From Candidatus Dormiibacterota bacterium (lineage in GTDB: Bacteria > Chloroflexota > Dormibacteria > Dormibacterales > Dormibacteraceae): a stretch of 64,000 nucleotides of DNA. The position numbers were made by a program, and so were the translations under genes. The stretch's first letter is position 1. Every line of letters begins with the position of its first letter. Under the pieces are notes generated by a model. It ran no database searches. It had not been told where the DNA came from and saw only the letters and a list, made by a program, of their open reading frames with translations. Location: positions 1 through 64,000 of the forward strand of contig PLJM01000027.1 of assembly GCA_003139695.1 (NCBI GenBank). Direction: 5' to 3'. Below are positions 49,586 through 59,079 of the stretch, in pieces.

Positions 49586-50722
49586 CTACTTGGTCGAGGG
49601 CTTGTACCCGGCTGGGGGCGGGAACAGGGTGAGGATCTCCTTCGGCAGCGGGATGCCCTGAGCGAAGATCCTGTCGAGAATCTTGGGCCGAAGGCCGCTC
49701 GGCTTGAATTCCGCGATCACCTTGCCATCAGGAGTGGCACCTTTCTGCTCGAGCAAGAAGATGTCCTGCATGGTGATGACGTCCATCTCCATGCCCATGA
49801 TCTCGGAGATGGCCGTCACCTTGCGTGAGCCATCGCGAAGCCGGTTGAGCTGACAGATGATGTTGATTCCGGATGCCACCTGTTGGCGGATCGCCTTGAT
49901 GGGGAGGTCGACGCCGGCCATCAGCACCAGGGTCTCGAGCCGAGACAGTGCATCGCGCGGACTGTTGGCGTGGATGGTGGTCATCGAGCCGTCGTGACCA
50001 GTGTTCATCGCCTGAAGCATGTCGAGAGCCTCGCCGCCACGACACTCGCCGACGACGATTCGCTCGGGCCGCATTCGCAAAGCGTTGATGACCAACCGCT
50101 GGATGGTCACCTCGCCTTCCCCGTTGATGTCACGCGGTCGGGTCTCAAGGCGACAGACGTGCTCCTGGTGGAGCTGCAGCTCGGCCGCGTCCTCGATGGT
50201 GACGATGCGGTCCTCGACCGGGATGAAGCCGGAGAGCACGTTCAAGAAGGTCGTCTTGCCCGTGCCGGTGCCTCCCGAGACGATGATGTTCGCCTTGGCG
50301 AGGACAGCCGCCTTAAGGAAGCCGAATCCAGCCTCGTTGCAGCTGCCGAATCGAATCAGGTCCTCGACCTGGAACGGATCTCGGGAGAACTTTCGAACTG
50401 TGAGCAACGGCCCGTTCAGAGCGAGCGGCCGAATGACCGCATTGACACGGGAGCCGTCCGCGAGTCGTGCATCACAAAGTGGCTGGCGCTCGTCGATGCG
50501 CCGGCCGACGGTGCGGACGATGAACTGGATCACGTTGAGAAGCTGGTCTTCGTCAGTGAACTTGATGTTGGTCAGAACCACCTTCCCGCCCATCTCGACG
50601 TAGACGTGATCGCTGCCGTTGACCATGATCTCGGTTACGCGGTCGTCACGAATGAGCGGCTCGATCGGCCCGAGCTGCTGGTAGTACTCATCGATATTGA
50701 TACCTGGGATCCGAACTGCCAT
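49586..50722 (-). CDS. CpaF/TadA-type secretion ATPase (stand-alone copy)
   Basis: [59 protein letters not shown]. Confidence 0.92.
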   Translation of the reverse strand: MAVRIPGINIDEYYQQLGPIEPLIRDDRVTEIMVNGSDHVYVEMGGKVVLTNIKFTDEDQLLNVIQFIVRTVGRRIDERQPLCDARLADGSRVNAVIRPLALNGPLLTVRKFSRDPFQVEDLIRFGSCNEAGFGFLKAAVLAKANIIVSGGTGTGKTTFLNVLSGFIPVEDRIVTIEDAAELQLHQEHVCRLETRPRDINGEGEVTIQRLVINALRMRPERIVVGECRGGEALDMLQAMNTGHDGSMTTIHANSPRDALSRLETLVLMAGVDLPIKAIRQQVASGINIICQLNRLRDGSRKVTAISEIMGMEMDVITMQDIFLLEQKGATPDGKVIAEFKPSGLRPKILDRIFAQGIPLPKEILTLFPPPAGYKPSTK

Positions 50723-50796
50723 TAATCAGCCTCCGCGCTGTGAATACGGGGAACGCCTGACCGCACTATAAGCCAGAGGTCCCTCGGGAGCCCCCC

Positions 50797-51477
50797 TCAC
50801 AGGATCACTCGCGCGACCGAGACTCCTGTCACGGGGCCCGATCCAGATTCCCTGAGCGCCACCGCGCAAGCCTCCAGCGTGGCGCCGGTCGTCGCCACGT
50901 CGTCGAGCAGCAGGACAGGCTTTCCGGCCAGGTTTGCTCCTTCCCAGATAAACGCGCCGCGGACGTTCTCCTTGCGCCACAGGCGGTCATGGCCCACCTG
51001 GGGCGGGGTGGCCCTGACGCGGACCAGGGCCCCAGGCGGCCTCGTGAGCGCCAGCCGGCCTCTCAGCTCCCTGGCGAGGAGCTCCGCCTGGTTGAACCCT
51101 CGCTGCCTGAGACGGTCAGGGTGGAGAGGCACCGCCAGCGCCCACGAGCCCGCGAGGCCCTCGACCACCAGCCGCTCTGCCAGCAGCAGGGCAAGCGGCG
51201 TCGCGAGCTGCCGCCACCCCTCGTACTTGAACCGCCTGATCGCCAGCTCGATCGGGCCCTCGTAGGCCACTGCTGAACGCAGGCGCGACAGTGCCTTCAG
51301 GCGCGACCGACAGCCACAGCTCTTTTGGGCAAACTCCAGCTCTACACCACACCGCCTGCATATCGGCTCTTCGAGGTGCCTGATCCGCGCGCGGCACCGC
51401 TCGCACAGCCACGAGCCGACAGCTCTGCACGCCCCGCATCGTGGAGGAAGGACGAGGTCGAAGACTCGCGAGAGCAC
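50797..51477 (-). CDS. ComF-family phosphoribosyltransferase
   Basis: Zn-finger CGACRAVGSWLCERCRARI; PRT loop PVLLLDDVATTGATLEACA. Confidence 0.9.
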   Translation of the reverse strand: MLSRVFDLVLPPRCGACRAVGSWLCERCRARIRHLEEPICRRCGVELEFAQKSCGCRSRLKALSRLRSAVAYEGPIELAIRRFKYEGWRQLATPLALLLAERLVVEGLAGSWALAVPLHPDRLRQRGFNQAELLARELRGRLALTRPPGALVRVRATPPQVGHDRLWRKENVRGAFIWEGANLAGKPVLLLDDVATTGATLEACAVALRESGSGPVTGVSVARVIL

Positions 51478-51510
51478 ATCTGGAAGTTAGGCGGCGCGTC
51501 AAGTCCCTCT

Positions 51511-51861
51511 TTACAGGAGGATCTGATCGCCGCTCTTGAGGTCGATTTCGGTCGTCGAACCCGGTGGGAGCTCCAGCACGCTCTCGGCTCCCCACACCAA
51601 CCAGACCACGCCCCACCACGCCGGGAGGTTCCGATACACCTTCTTGACGCGCTCCTTGCGGTCCAGGAAAACAGCGTCGATCGCGAATCTCATGAACATC
51701 ATGTGGATCCCGTTGCACGGATTGATCCACATGCCGTGGCCCGGGTCAAGCCGTCGTCGGAACATCAGTCCGGCCGTCCGCCCGATAAATGAGCGTTCTA
51801 CCTCAAGGTCGTCCGCCAGGACCTTTCCGGACCGCTCGTGCACCGCGCGCCGACCTGCCAT
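51511..51861 (-). CDS. DUF192-family protein
   Basis: RTAGLMFRRRLDPGHGMWINPCNGIHMMFMRFAIDAVFLD. Confidence 0.85.
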   Translation of the reverse strand: MAGRRAVHERSGKVLADDLEVERSFIGRTAGLMFRRRLDPGHGMWINPCNGIHMMFMRFAIDAVFLDRKERVKKVYRNLPAWWGVVWLVWGAESVLELPPGSTTEIDLKSGDQILL

Positions 51862-51879
51862 CTTGCGTAGCCTAAAGAA

Positions 51880-52020
51880 ATGAGGAAAAACCCGGATGGT
51901 TTTCCCTCATGCTCTCTTTCCGGTATAAGGATGGGCTTTGACTTAGACGGATCTCTGCTTGCCACGCTTGGGTGGGCCTAGAGACAAAGTCATGGCCGGG
52001 GGAACCCCGGCCAACCCTGC
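51880..52020 (+). repeat. Dispersed two-hairpin repeat, copy A
   Basis: atgaggaaaaacccggatggttttccctcat ... catggccgggggaaccccggccaaccctgc. Confidence 0.75.
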
Positions 52021-52049
52021 AACGCAAGTATCAAGGATTATTAATCGCG

Positions 52050-52778
52050 ATGGACTTCGACAGCGATGGCGTCCGTTTGCATTTCGAGCTTCACGGTCCT
52101 GAAGGCGGCGCGCCGATCGTGCTGGTGCACGGCTTCGCATCCGATTACCAGCTGAACTGGGTTGGCACGCGGTGGCAGGAGACGCTGACCAGCGCCGGCT
52201 TCCGAGTCATCGGACTCGATGGTCGCGGCCACGGAAGCAGCGACAAGCCTCACGAGCCCGCCGCCTACGCCCTGGAGATAATGGCCGCCGACGTTCGCCG
52301 TCTGCTCGACCACCTCGAAATCGAGACCGCGAACTATCTCGGCTATTCGATGGGCGGAAAGATCGGCGTGCAGGGCATGCTCGATTTCCCAAAGCGCCTG
52401 GACCGGGTTGTGCTTGGAGGCGCCGGCTGGGGCGGCGCGTTCCGCGCAGCACACGACATCGCAAAAGCTCTGCGGGGCGGGGCGACCGACAGCGCGGTGG
52501 CGAAGACGTTCTACGACTTCGCGCGGGCGAGGCCCTCGAACGACCTGGAGGCGTTGGCGGCGTGCATTCTCGGCCCCCAGCCAAAGGCTGACCCGACAGC
52601 GCTCGCCTCGATCACGAACCCAGTGCTCGTGGTGGTCGGCGCCCAGGACGACATCGTCAGCGAGGTGGACCGGCTCGTCGAGAGCATCCCGACTGCGAGG
52701 CTGGTGACAGTAGCCGGCAGGAACCACATGTCAACGGTGCCGCGGGAGAGTTCAAAAAAGCCACGCTGGAATTCTTAG
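52050..52778 (+). CDS. Alpha/beta hydrolase
   Basis: PIVLVHGFASDY; GLDGRGHGSSDKP; LGYSMGGKIGV. Confidence 0.9.
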   Translation: MDFDSDGVRLHFELHGPEGGAPIVLVHGFASDYQLNWVGTRWQETLTSAGFRVIGLDGRGHGSSDKPHEPAAYALEIMAADVRRLLDHLEIETANYLGYSMGGKIGVQGMLDFPKRLDRVVLGGAGWGGAFRAAHDIAKALRGGATDSAVAKTFYDFARARPSNDLEALAACILGPQPKADPTALASITNPVLVVVGAQDDIVSEVDRLVESIPTARLVTVAGRNHMSTVPRESSKKPRWNS

Positions 52779-52803
52779 AGCCTTAGAAATTAGAGCAATC
52801 GTG

Positions 52804-52965
52804 GCAGGGTTGGCCGCGGGTCCCCCCGGCCATGACTTTGTATTAAGTGCTCCAAAGCGATGCGTGGAGAAACTAGTTCGTAATTTATCCCATCCCGGGA
52901 AGGAGAGCAGAGCCTGCGGCGGAGCCGCACGCTCGATGAGAGGGAACAGTCTGGTTCTCTCTCAT
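52804..52965 (-). repeat. Dispersed two-hairpin repeat, copy B (inverted relative to A)
   Basis: gcagggttggccgcgggtccccccggccatg ... atgagagggaacagtctggttctctctcat. Confidence 0.75.
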
Positions 52966-52969
52966 GCAG

Positions 52970-53473
52970 TCAGCGAGATCGCTGACTGAATCGCACCTTG
53001 CGCCTGGTCCTTGTTGCGTTTCCTGGGGCCACTATCGAGATGCTGCCGTCAGGCTCCAAGACCCCCAGCGCCACATCCTTCACGTCGGCGACGCCATGCT
53101 CTCGCATCGCCGTCTCGACCTCCTCTTGGTCAACGCCCTCCTTCTTCATGACGTCACGCAGATACTCCCCGTCCTTGATGATCACCGCGGGCGGCGCCGC
53201 CAACAGCCGATGAAAGCGCGGAAATCGGTCCAGCCAGCCCACACCCGCGTTCGTCAACACCAGCGCGACGATGAGGATCAAGCCGCCGCCCAGCGAGTTG
53301 TCAGGCCCGGTGATGGCGGGCTGCAGCGCATTCGCGACCAGCAGGATGAAGACCAGGTCGTAGAGCGTGAACGTCCCGACCTCTCGCTTGCCGAAGATGC
53401 GCAGCGCGACCAGCAACGCCACATAGATCAGGATCGCGCGGCCGATCAGCTCCCAGGCCGGAATGCTCGGCAC
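52970..53473 (-). CDS. DUF421 (YetF-like) membrane protein
   Basis: TLYDLVFILLVANALQPAITGPDNSLGGGL... Confidence 0.85.
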   Translation of the reverse strand: MPSIPAWELIGRAILIYVALLVALRIFGKREVGTFTLYDLVFILLVANALQPAITGPDNSLGGGLILIVALVLTNAGVGWLDRFPRFHRLLAAPPAVIIKDGEYLRDVMKKEGVDQEEVETAMREHGVADVKDVALGVLEPDGSISIVAPGNATRTRRKVRFSQRSR

Positions 53474-53501
53474 CAGGGATGAGGGCGTGCTGTCTCCGGG
53501 T

Positions 53502-54434
53502 TTACCTGGGCGCCATGAGGATCAGCGCGGCTGGTCCCAGGAGGACGATCCAGAGTGTCGGAAAGATGCAGCCGACCATCGGAAGCATCATCTTCAACGT
53601 TGCCTGGGCGGCCTTTTCTTGAGCGCGCTGGCGGCGCTTGCGCCGCATCTCGTCAGCCTGAATGCGCAGGATCTTGCCGATGCCGGTGCCGAACTGCTCG
53701 GACTGGATGATGGCCTGGATGAAGTTGTGCAGGTCATCGACCCCGCTGCTCCGGCCCATCTCGTCCATGGCCTCGAGCCGGGGACGGCCGAGGCTCACCT
53801 CTCGCAGGACCTTGGCGAACATGTCGGAGAGCGCGTTCTTGTACTTGTCGGTGACGCGGGCGAGGGCGGCGTCGAAGCCAAGTCCGGCGTCGACAGCGAT
53901 CACGAGGAGGTCCATGGCGTCCGGAAGGCCCTTCTGGATCGCGGCGCGGCGCGCGTCCACCTTCTGCTTCAGCCATAGAACCGGCAGGTAATAACCGAGG
54001 ACCGCCCCGATCGCGAGGCTGATGACGAGGTAGACGGGCGTTCCGAGGAGCAGGCCGACGCCCAGCCCGGCCGCCGCCATAACCGCCGCCGCAACCAGGC
54101 GAATGGCCCCGAAGTCGGCGGGCGTGAGGTTGCCTGGGCGGCCTGCCAGCTCTAACCGGTTGTCAAGGTCTTGACGCGCTTTCGCCGGGGTCGAACGGGA
54201 CAAGAGATTTCCCAGGCGCTCGATGCTCGGCCTCAGGAACCGTTCGCTGAATGGTCTTGCGAGCTCGACCTCCTCGATTGTCAGCGGCTTCTCAAGCGTG
54301 CCGCCAGCTCCATAGACCTGGAGGCGCTGCTGCACCATCTGCGCGGTGTTGGTAGACGGCGTGCGCGACAACCCGTAGAAGATCATAAGAATGCCGAGGC
54401 CGACGACGATCGCGAGAAGAAGTGTTGTGTTCAT
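53502..54434 (-). CDS. Type II secretion F-domain protein, TadC-like
   Basis: Order in Tad locus; GLPDAMDLLVIAVDAGLGFDAALARV. Confidence 0.85.
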   Translation of the reverse strand: MNTTLLLAIVVGLGILMIFYGLSRTPSTNTAQMVQQRLQVYGAGGTLEKPLTIEEVELARPFSERFLRPSIERLGNLLSRSTPAKARQDLDNRLELAGRPGNLTPADFGAIRLVAAAVMAAAGLGVGLLLGTPVYLVISLAIGAVLGYYLPVLWLKQKVDARRAAIQKGLPDAMDLLVIAVDAGLGFDAALARVTDKYKNALSDMFAKVLREVSLGRPRLEAMDEMGRSSGVDDLHNFIQAIIQSEQFGTGIGKILRIQADEMRRKRRQRAQEKAAQATLKMMLPMVGCIFPTLWIVLLGPAALILMAPR

Positions 54435-54438
54435 CGGG

Positions 54439-55437
54439 TCATACCTCGATGGCGACCACGCGCCGGATGATCAGGTTTCCTATGAAGATCATGAACGCGC
54501 CGATCGCAATCAGGATCCAGCCGATGAAGTTCTGGAACATGGGCCGGAAATAGGTCGGTGTCACGAAGTACATGAAGACCGCCAGCACGATCGGCAGGAA
54601 GGTGATCAGGGTGCCTGACGCTCGCGCTTGAGCCGTGAGCGTGGCGATCTCGCCTTTGATGCGGACGCGCTCGCGGATGGTGTACGCAATGTTGTCGAGG
54701 ATCTCCGCCAGGTTGCCACCGACCGTGCGGTGGATGGAGTAAGCCGTGGCAACGAGGTCGAAGTCAGCGCTCTCCACTCGCTTGGTGATGTTCTGCAACG
54801 CTTCGTCCGGCGAGCCACCAAGGTTCATCTCGCGAACCGCGCGGCCGAACTCGTCGGCGATCGGAGGCACCGCGTTCTTGGCGACCGTGTCGATCGCCTG
54901 GGCGAACGAATAGCCGGCTTTGATCGCGTTTGACAGCAGGGTGAGGGTGTCGCCGAGCTGGTTGTTGAACGCTCGGAGTCGCCGCCCGATGCGGTACTTC
55001 ACGTAGCGCCCGGGAATGAGATACCCGATCGCTGCCGCGAGGAACAGCTGGATGATGCTGCCGAGTCCAAAGCCGAATCGAACACCGGCGACCAGGACAA
55101 ACAGAACAGCCGTCCCGATCTGGATCATGAAGAACTCGGAGGTGCGCAGCTTCAGGTCGGCGCGGAGCAACTGCTCGGCTACCGAGGGCTTGCCCTTCTT
55201 GGCGTCTCCCCTGCCCATGCGATCGGCGGCAGGCTGGAACATCCGGTTCAGGCTTTCCCTGATTCCGCTTGATGGCGGCAGTGTGGTCGAACCGGCCGTG
55301 GTTACCCCATAGGCAGCCAGCCGCGCCTGAAAGTCCTCGGCCCCTCCGGCGGATCGGCGCATCCGGCTGATGCCGAAGAACAAAAGGAAGATTCCCGCAA
55401 AGGCGAGGAGCGCGAACAACAGCGAAGTCGACGGCAT
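54439..55437 (-). CDS. Type II secretion F-domain protein, TadB-like
   Basis: LGDTLTLLSNAIKAGYSFAQAIDTVAKN. Confidence 0.85.
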   Translation of the reverse strand: MPSTSLLFALLAFAGIFLLFFGISRMRRSAGGAEDFQARLAAYGVTTAGSTTLPPSSGIRESLNRMFQPAADRMGRGDAKKGKPSVAEQLLRADLKLRTSEFFMIQIGTAVLFVLVAGVRFGFGLGSIIQLFLAAAIGYLIPGRYVKYRIGRRLRAFNNQLGDTLTLLSNAIKAGYSFAQAIDTVAKNAVPPIADEFGRAVREMNLGGSPDEALQNITKRVESADFDLVATAYSIHRTVGGNLAEILDNIAYTIRERVRIKGEIATLTAQARASGTLITFLPIVLAVFMYFVTPTYFRPMFQNFIGWILIAIGAFMIFIGNLIIRRVVAIEV

Positions 55438-55453
55438 CAGGACCTCCTAACGG

Positions 55454-56947
55454 TCAGTAGAGCTTATCCGGTGGTGGCTGCGGTGTGGGGCGGAAAAGCG
55501 ACTCCGGCACGTCCTCGCCCTCTGCCTTGAGATGCTCCATGCGCATCGGGATGACGCCGGTCGCGGTGTGGTAGCCAACGGCCTTGCCTTCGGCGCTCAC
55601 ACCGAGCTGATTGAACTTGAAAATCTCCTGGTACTGGACGTCCCCGTCCTTCATCCCGGTGATCTCGGCGACGCTGACGATGCGCCGGATGCCACCGCGA
55701 AGTCGGGACTGCTGAACGATCAGGTGAATCGCGGCGCCGATCGTCTCGCGAATGGCTCGCGAGGGAAGGTCCTGCCCGGCCTGAAGCACAAGCGTCTCGA
55801 GACGGACGAGGGCCTCGTGAGGGTTGTTGGCGTGGAGCGTCGACATCGAGCCATCGTGGCCGGTGTTCATCGCCTGGAGCATGTCCAGCGCTTCGCCGCC
55901 ACGGCACTCACCGACGATGATGCGATCTGGCCGCATACGCAGACAGCTCTTGACGAGCTCGCGAATCGGCACCGCGCCCTTGCCCTCGACGTTGGGTGGC
56001 CGTGACTCGAGCTGGATCCAGTGAGGCTGCTGAAGCTGGAGCTCGGCTGCGTCCTCGCAGGTGATGAGGCGCTCCGTCTCAGGGATGAAGGACGAGAGGA
56101 TGTTGAGCAGGGTGGTCTTGCCGGAGCCGGTGCCGCCGGAGACCAGGATGTTCATTCTGGCGCGAACGCAGGAGCGCAGAAATGTCATCAGCTCAGGGCT
56201 GGCCGAGTGGAACCGGTTGACGATGTCGGTCGGGCCCCATTTCTCCTTGGTGAACTTTCGAATGGTCAGGCACGGTCCCTTCAGGGCGATCGGCGGGATG
56301 ACCACGTTGACACGCGATCCATCCTTCAGCCGGGCATCGCAGATGGGTGTCGACTCGTCGACCCTGCGGCCGACCAGGCTGACGATGCGGTCGATGACCT
56401 GGCGCATCTGCCTCTCGGATTCGAAAGTGACGGCCGACAGCGCCGGCTCCCCACTCTTCTCGACGTAGATCTGTTTGGGGTGGTTGGCCATGATTTCAGT
56501 GATATTCGGGTCGGCCAGCAGTGCTTCGAGCGGGCCGAGCCCAAGAACGTCGTCCAGCACCGAGTCGACAAGGCGCTCCTTGTCGGTCTTGGTCATCGTC
56601 ATGGCCGTCGTTCGGAAGTACTCGTCCGCTAGCTCGACGATCTTTTCGCGGACGCCTACCTTGTTGCTGGAGTCGATCTGGTCGGCGAAGCGCTCGATCA
56701 GCTTGGCGTGGATCTGAACTTTGGCCGCAGTAAACGCCGGCGGCGCCTCACCACCGACGACAGCCGCCGGCCGCCCGGCCGCCGGAGGAGGGACGGTGTC
56801 GGTGGCGCGGGCCTTTGGCACGGCCGAAGTCGTGCTGTAAGAGGTGGCTCCCCCGGGGGCGGTCGCTACCGCAGGTCCGTTACTTACCGGACCCGATACG
56901 GGCGGAGCGCCCGTCTGGTTCTGCTTAACCCTGTCGAGAAGACCCAT
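55454..56947 (-). CDS. CpaF/TadA-type Tad pilus ATPase
   Basis: [39 protein letters not shown]. Confidence 0.93.
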   Translation of the reverse strand: MGLLDRVKQNQTGAPPVSGPVSNGPAVATAPGGATSYSTTSAVPKARATDTVPPPAAGRPAAVVGGEAPPAFTAAKVQIHAKLIERFADQIDSSNKVGVREKIVELADEYFRTTAMTMTKTDKERLVDSVLDDVLGLGPLEALLADPNITEIMANHPKQIYVEKSGEPALSAVTFESERQMRQVIDRIVSLVGRRVDESTPICDARLKDGSRVNVVIPPIALKGPCLTIRKFTKEKWGPTDIVNRFHSASPELMTFLRSCVRARMNILVSGGTGSGKTTLLNILSSFIPETERLITCEDAAELQLQQPHWIQLESRPPNVEGKGAVPIRELVKSCLRMRPDRIIVGECRGGEALDMLQAMNTGHDGSMSTLHANNPHEALVRLETLVLQAGQDLPSRAIRETIGAAIHLIVQQSRLRGGIRRIVSVAEITGMKDGDVQYQEIFKFNQLGVSAEGKAVGYHTATGVIPMRMEHLKAEGEDVPESLFRPTPQPPPDKLY

Positions 56948-56968
56948 ATTCAGCTGCCGCCGAGAACG

Positions 56969-57838
56969 TTAAAGGGCCGTGAAATGGTACCTGGCTTCCA
57001 CCTCGGTCTGGCTTACACCCTTGGCAGAGTCGAAGCCGTTCGGGCAGTTCTGGGTGTCAGGACCCGTTGGCGGCGTTGACAGGTAGTCCTGCTGCGACTC
57101 CAACGTGTACTTGAGTTGCGTGTTGTTCAGGAACCAGGTGAAGAATTCGGCGTCGCACTGGGTTAGCTCAATAGTCAGGCTCGAGGTCAAGCCGCCGTTG
57201 CTCGGCGTCGTGCCGCCAACTGTTGCGGCGCCGCTGGCCGGCTGGACATTCGAGGTTGCTGGTCCGAGCCCGATCACCCTCACGTTCGTGAACACGGTCT
57301 TGCTGACGACCTTGGGTGGGCCGGATGCAGACTTGCCGGTGGCGAAGATGGATAGGCTTGCGGACGCGATGACCGTGATGTAGTCGTCCTTCGTGATGTT
57401 ACCGGCCACACCCTGTTGCTCACCGGTGGGGATCGTCATGGCGATCCAACCCTTGGGGATTGGCAGATAAGCGGGGCCGGCTCCTGTCGGCACCAGGCCG
57501 ATGTCTTTGGCGAGCATGTCTTTGGTGATGATGCCGCCCTTGCTGATCTGGATCTCGGCAATCAGCCCGACGAGGTCGTTGGGGTTCGAGTAGGTGTTGG
57601 TGACGTTGGTGGAAACGCCCTTGAGGATGTCGACGTCGGCTGCGGTGATCTGATGACGCATGGGGATCGGGTTCTTTGCGATCACAACCGTCTGCGTTGC
57701 GCCACCAAGGCCGCCGCCGCCGCCGAGGCTACCGAGCAGGTAGACGCCTCCCGCGGCGAGTAAAGCCAATAACAAGCCGACGATGATGAAAAGACGACCT
57801 CCCCCGGGTCGGGGTCGTGCTGATGCTGCGGTGGCCAA
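56969..57838 (-). CDS. CpaB/RcpC-like Flp pilus assembly protein
   Basis: N-terminal TM, SAF-like domain VVIAKNPIPMRHQITAADVDIL. Confidence 0.85.
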   Translation of the reverse strand: MATAASARPRPGGGRLFIIVGLLLALLAAGGVYLLGSLGGGGGLGGATQTVVIAKNPIPMRHQITAADVDILKGVSTNVTNTYSNPNDLVGLIAEIQISKGGIITKDMLAKDIGLVPTGAGPAYLPIPKGWIAMTIPTGEQQGVAGNITKDDYITVIASASLSIFATGKSASGPPKVVSKTVFTNVRVIGLGPATSNVQPASGAATVGGTTPSNGGLTSSLTIELTQCDAEFFTWFLNNTQLKYTLESQQDYLSTPPTGPDTQNCPNGFDSAKGVSQTEVEARYHFTAL

Positions 57839-57922
57839 GGGTTTACGTCACCTCCGAATGTGTGTTCTCTAAGAGTGCCGCCATTGTAGCTATGGGTTCT
57901 CAATATCGTTGTGACCGAAGTG

Positions 57923-57949
57923 AGAGAGCCCCTTTCGGGGCTCTCTTTT
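57923..57949 (-). terminator. Hairpin between flp pilin and cpaB
   Basis: agagagcccctttcggggctctct, on minus strand after the pilin stop. Confidence 0.65.
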
Positions 57950-57974
57950 GAAGGTGCTACTACGCTTGTTCTCG

Positions 57975-58157
57975 TTAGCCGAGAGCGGCTACGACGTTCG
58001 AGAACACGTTCTTGATCTGGTTGCCCATCGTAAGAAGGATCACGATGACGACGATTGAAACGAGGACGAGGATCAGGGCGTACTCAACCATGCCCTGGCC
58101 TTCCTGACGGGTCGTAAGACTGCGGAGCTTCCAGTAAAGACTCAACATTGCATTCAC
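57975..58157 (-). CDS. Flp/Fap-type pilin
   Basis: EGQGMVEYALILVLVSIVVIVILLTMGNQIKNVFSNV. Confidence 0.92.
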   Translation of the reverse strand: MNAMLSLYWKLRSLTTRQEGQGMVEYALILVLVSIVVIVILLTMGNQIKNVFSNVVAALG

Positions 58158-58326
58158 CTCCTTTTTCCAGAAGTACGGACTGTTACCTAGCTAGACGGGC
58201 CCTGACCAGGTTTCTTGCGGTCCCGGCGCCGTCCGCGGCGGTGATCCTACAGGGGCGTCCCCGGGGAGGTCAATTCCTTAAGCAAAACCGTCGCCCCGGC
58301 GGTGATCCAGGGGGCCGGCTGCTAGA

Positions 58327-59079
58327 TTGACGCCGGGAATGGCGGCCGCTGACGTCGAGGAAGATGTGCGTTCAGAAGGCCCAATTCCGGTAGCCGAGCC
58401 GCCTCGCTTGCGCACCGGTCGCTACTGGCGGGAGCTCTTTTTCGGGCGCCTCCTCCCCGCCGTGTTTTTCAGCCTCTTCCTGGTGCGCTACCTGCTCACG
58501 TTTTGGGAGAGCCTCCATTCCGTCCACCGGCCGTTCGACTACCTGTTCGTGCTCCAGCAGCTCCTGGCGCTGGCCTACTTCACGATGCTCGTCGTCCTGT
58601 ACAGCACCCGGCTTCCCGCACGCGGCACCGACCACCGATTCGCCGTGGTCCTGATTGCTTTCACGGGCACGTTCTCCGCGATGGCGGCGAGCTTCCTTCC
58701 CGGCGGCGGACGCCACGACCTATTGGTGATTCCGGCAGACATCATGGCGACAGCCGGGCTTGCCTATGCGGTTTGGGGCCTCGCATACCTGCGCCGCTCG
58801 TTCTCCATCGTGCCGGAGGCCCGGCGGCTGGTCACCGGCGGCCCGTACGCGTTCAGCCGGCACCCTGTTTACCTGGGCGAGATCATCACCGCGCTCGGTA
58901 TCAACCTCGCCACCGCCGGCTGGCCGAGCGCATTGGCCGTCCTTTATTTCGTGCTTTGCGAGCTGCTCCGGATGCGCTGGGAGGAAGGCGTCCTCTCCCG
59001 CGCCTTCCCAAACGATTACCCCGCGTATGCCAACCGGGTGCCCCGTTATGCGCCCAACCCCTTCAAGGCCCTGACCTGA
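58327..59079 (+). CDS. Isoprenylcysteine carboxyl methyltransferase-family membrane protein
   Basis: RRLVTGGPYAFSRHPVYLGEIITALGINLA; EEGVLSRAFPNDYPAYANRVPRYAPN. Confidence 0.8.
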   Translation: MTPGMAAADVEEDVRSEGPIPVAEPPRLRTGRYWRELFFGRLLPAVFFSLFLVRYLLTFWESLHSVHRPFDYLFVLQQLLALAYFTMLVVLYSTRLPARGTDHRFAVVLIAFTGTFSAMAASFLPGGGRHDLLVIPADIMATAGLAYAVWGLAYLRRSFSIVPEARRLVTGGPYAFSRHPVYLGEIITALGINLATAGWPSALAVLYFVLCELLRMRWEEGVLSRAFPNDYPAYANRVPRYAPNPFKALT

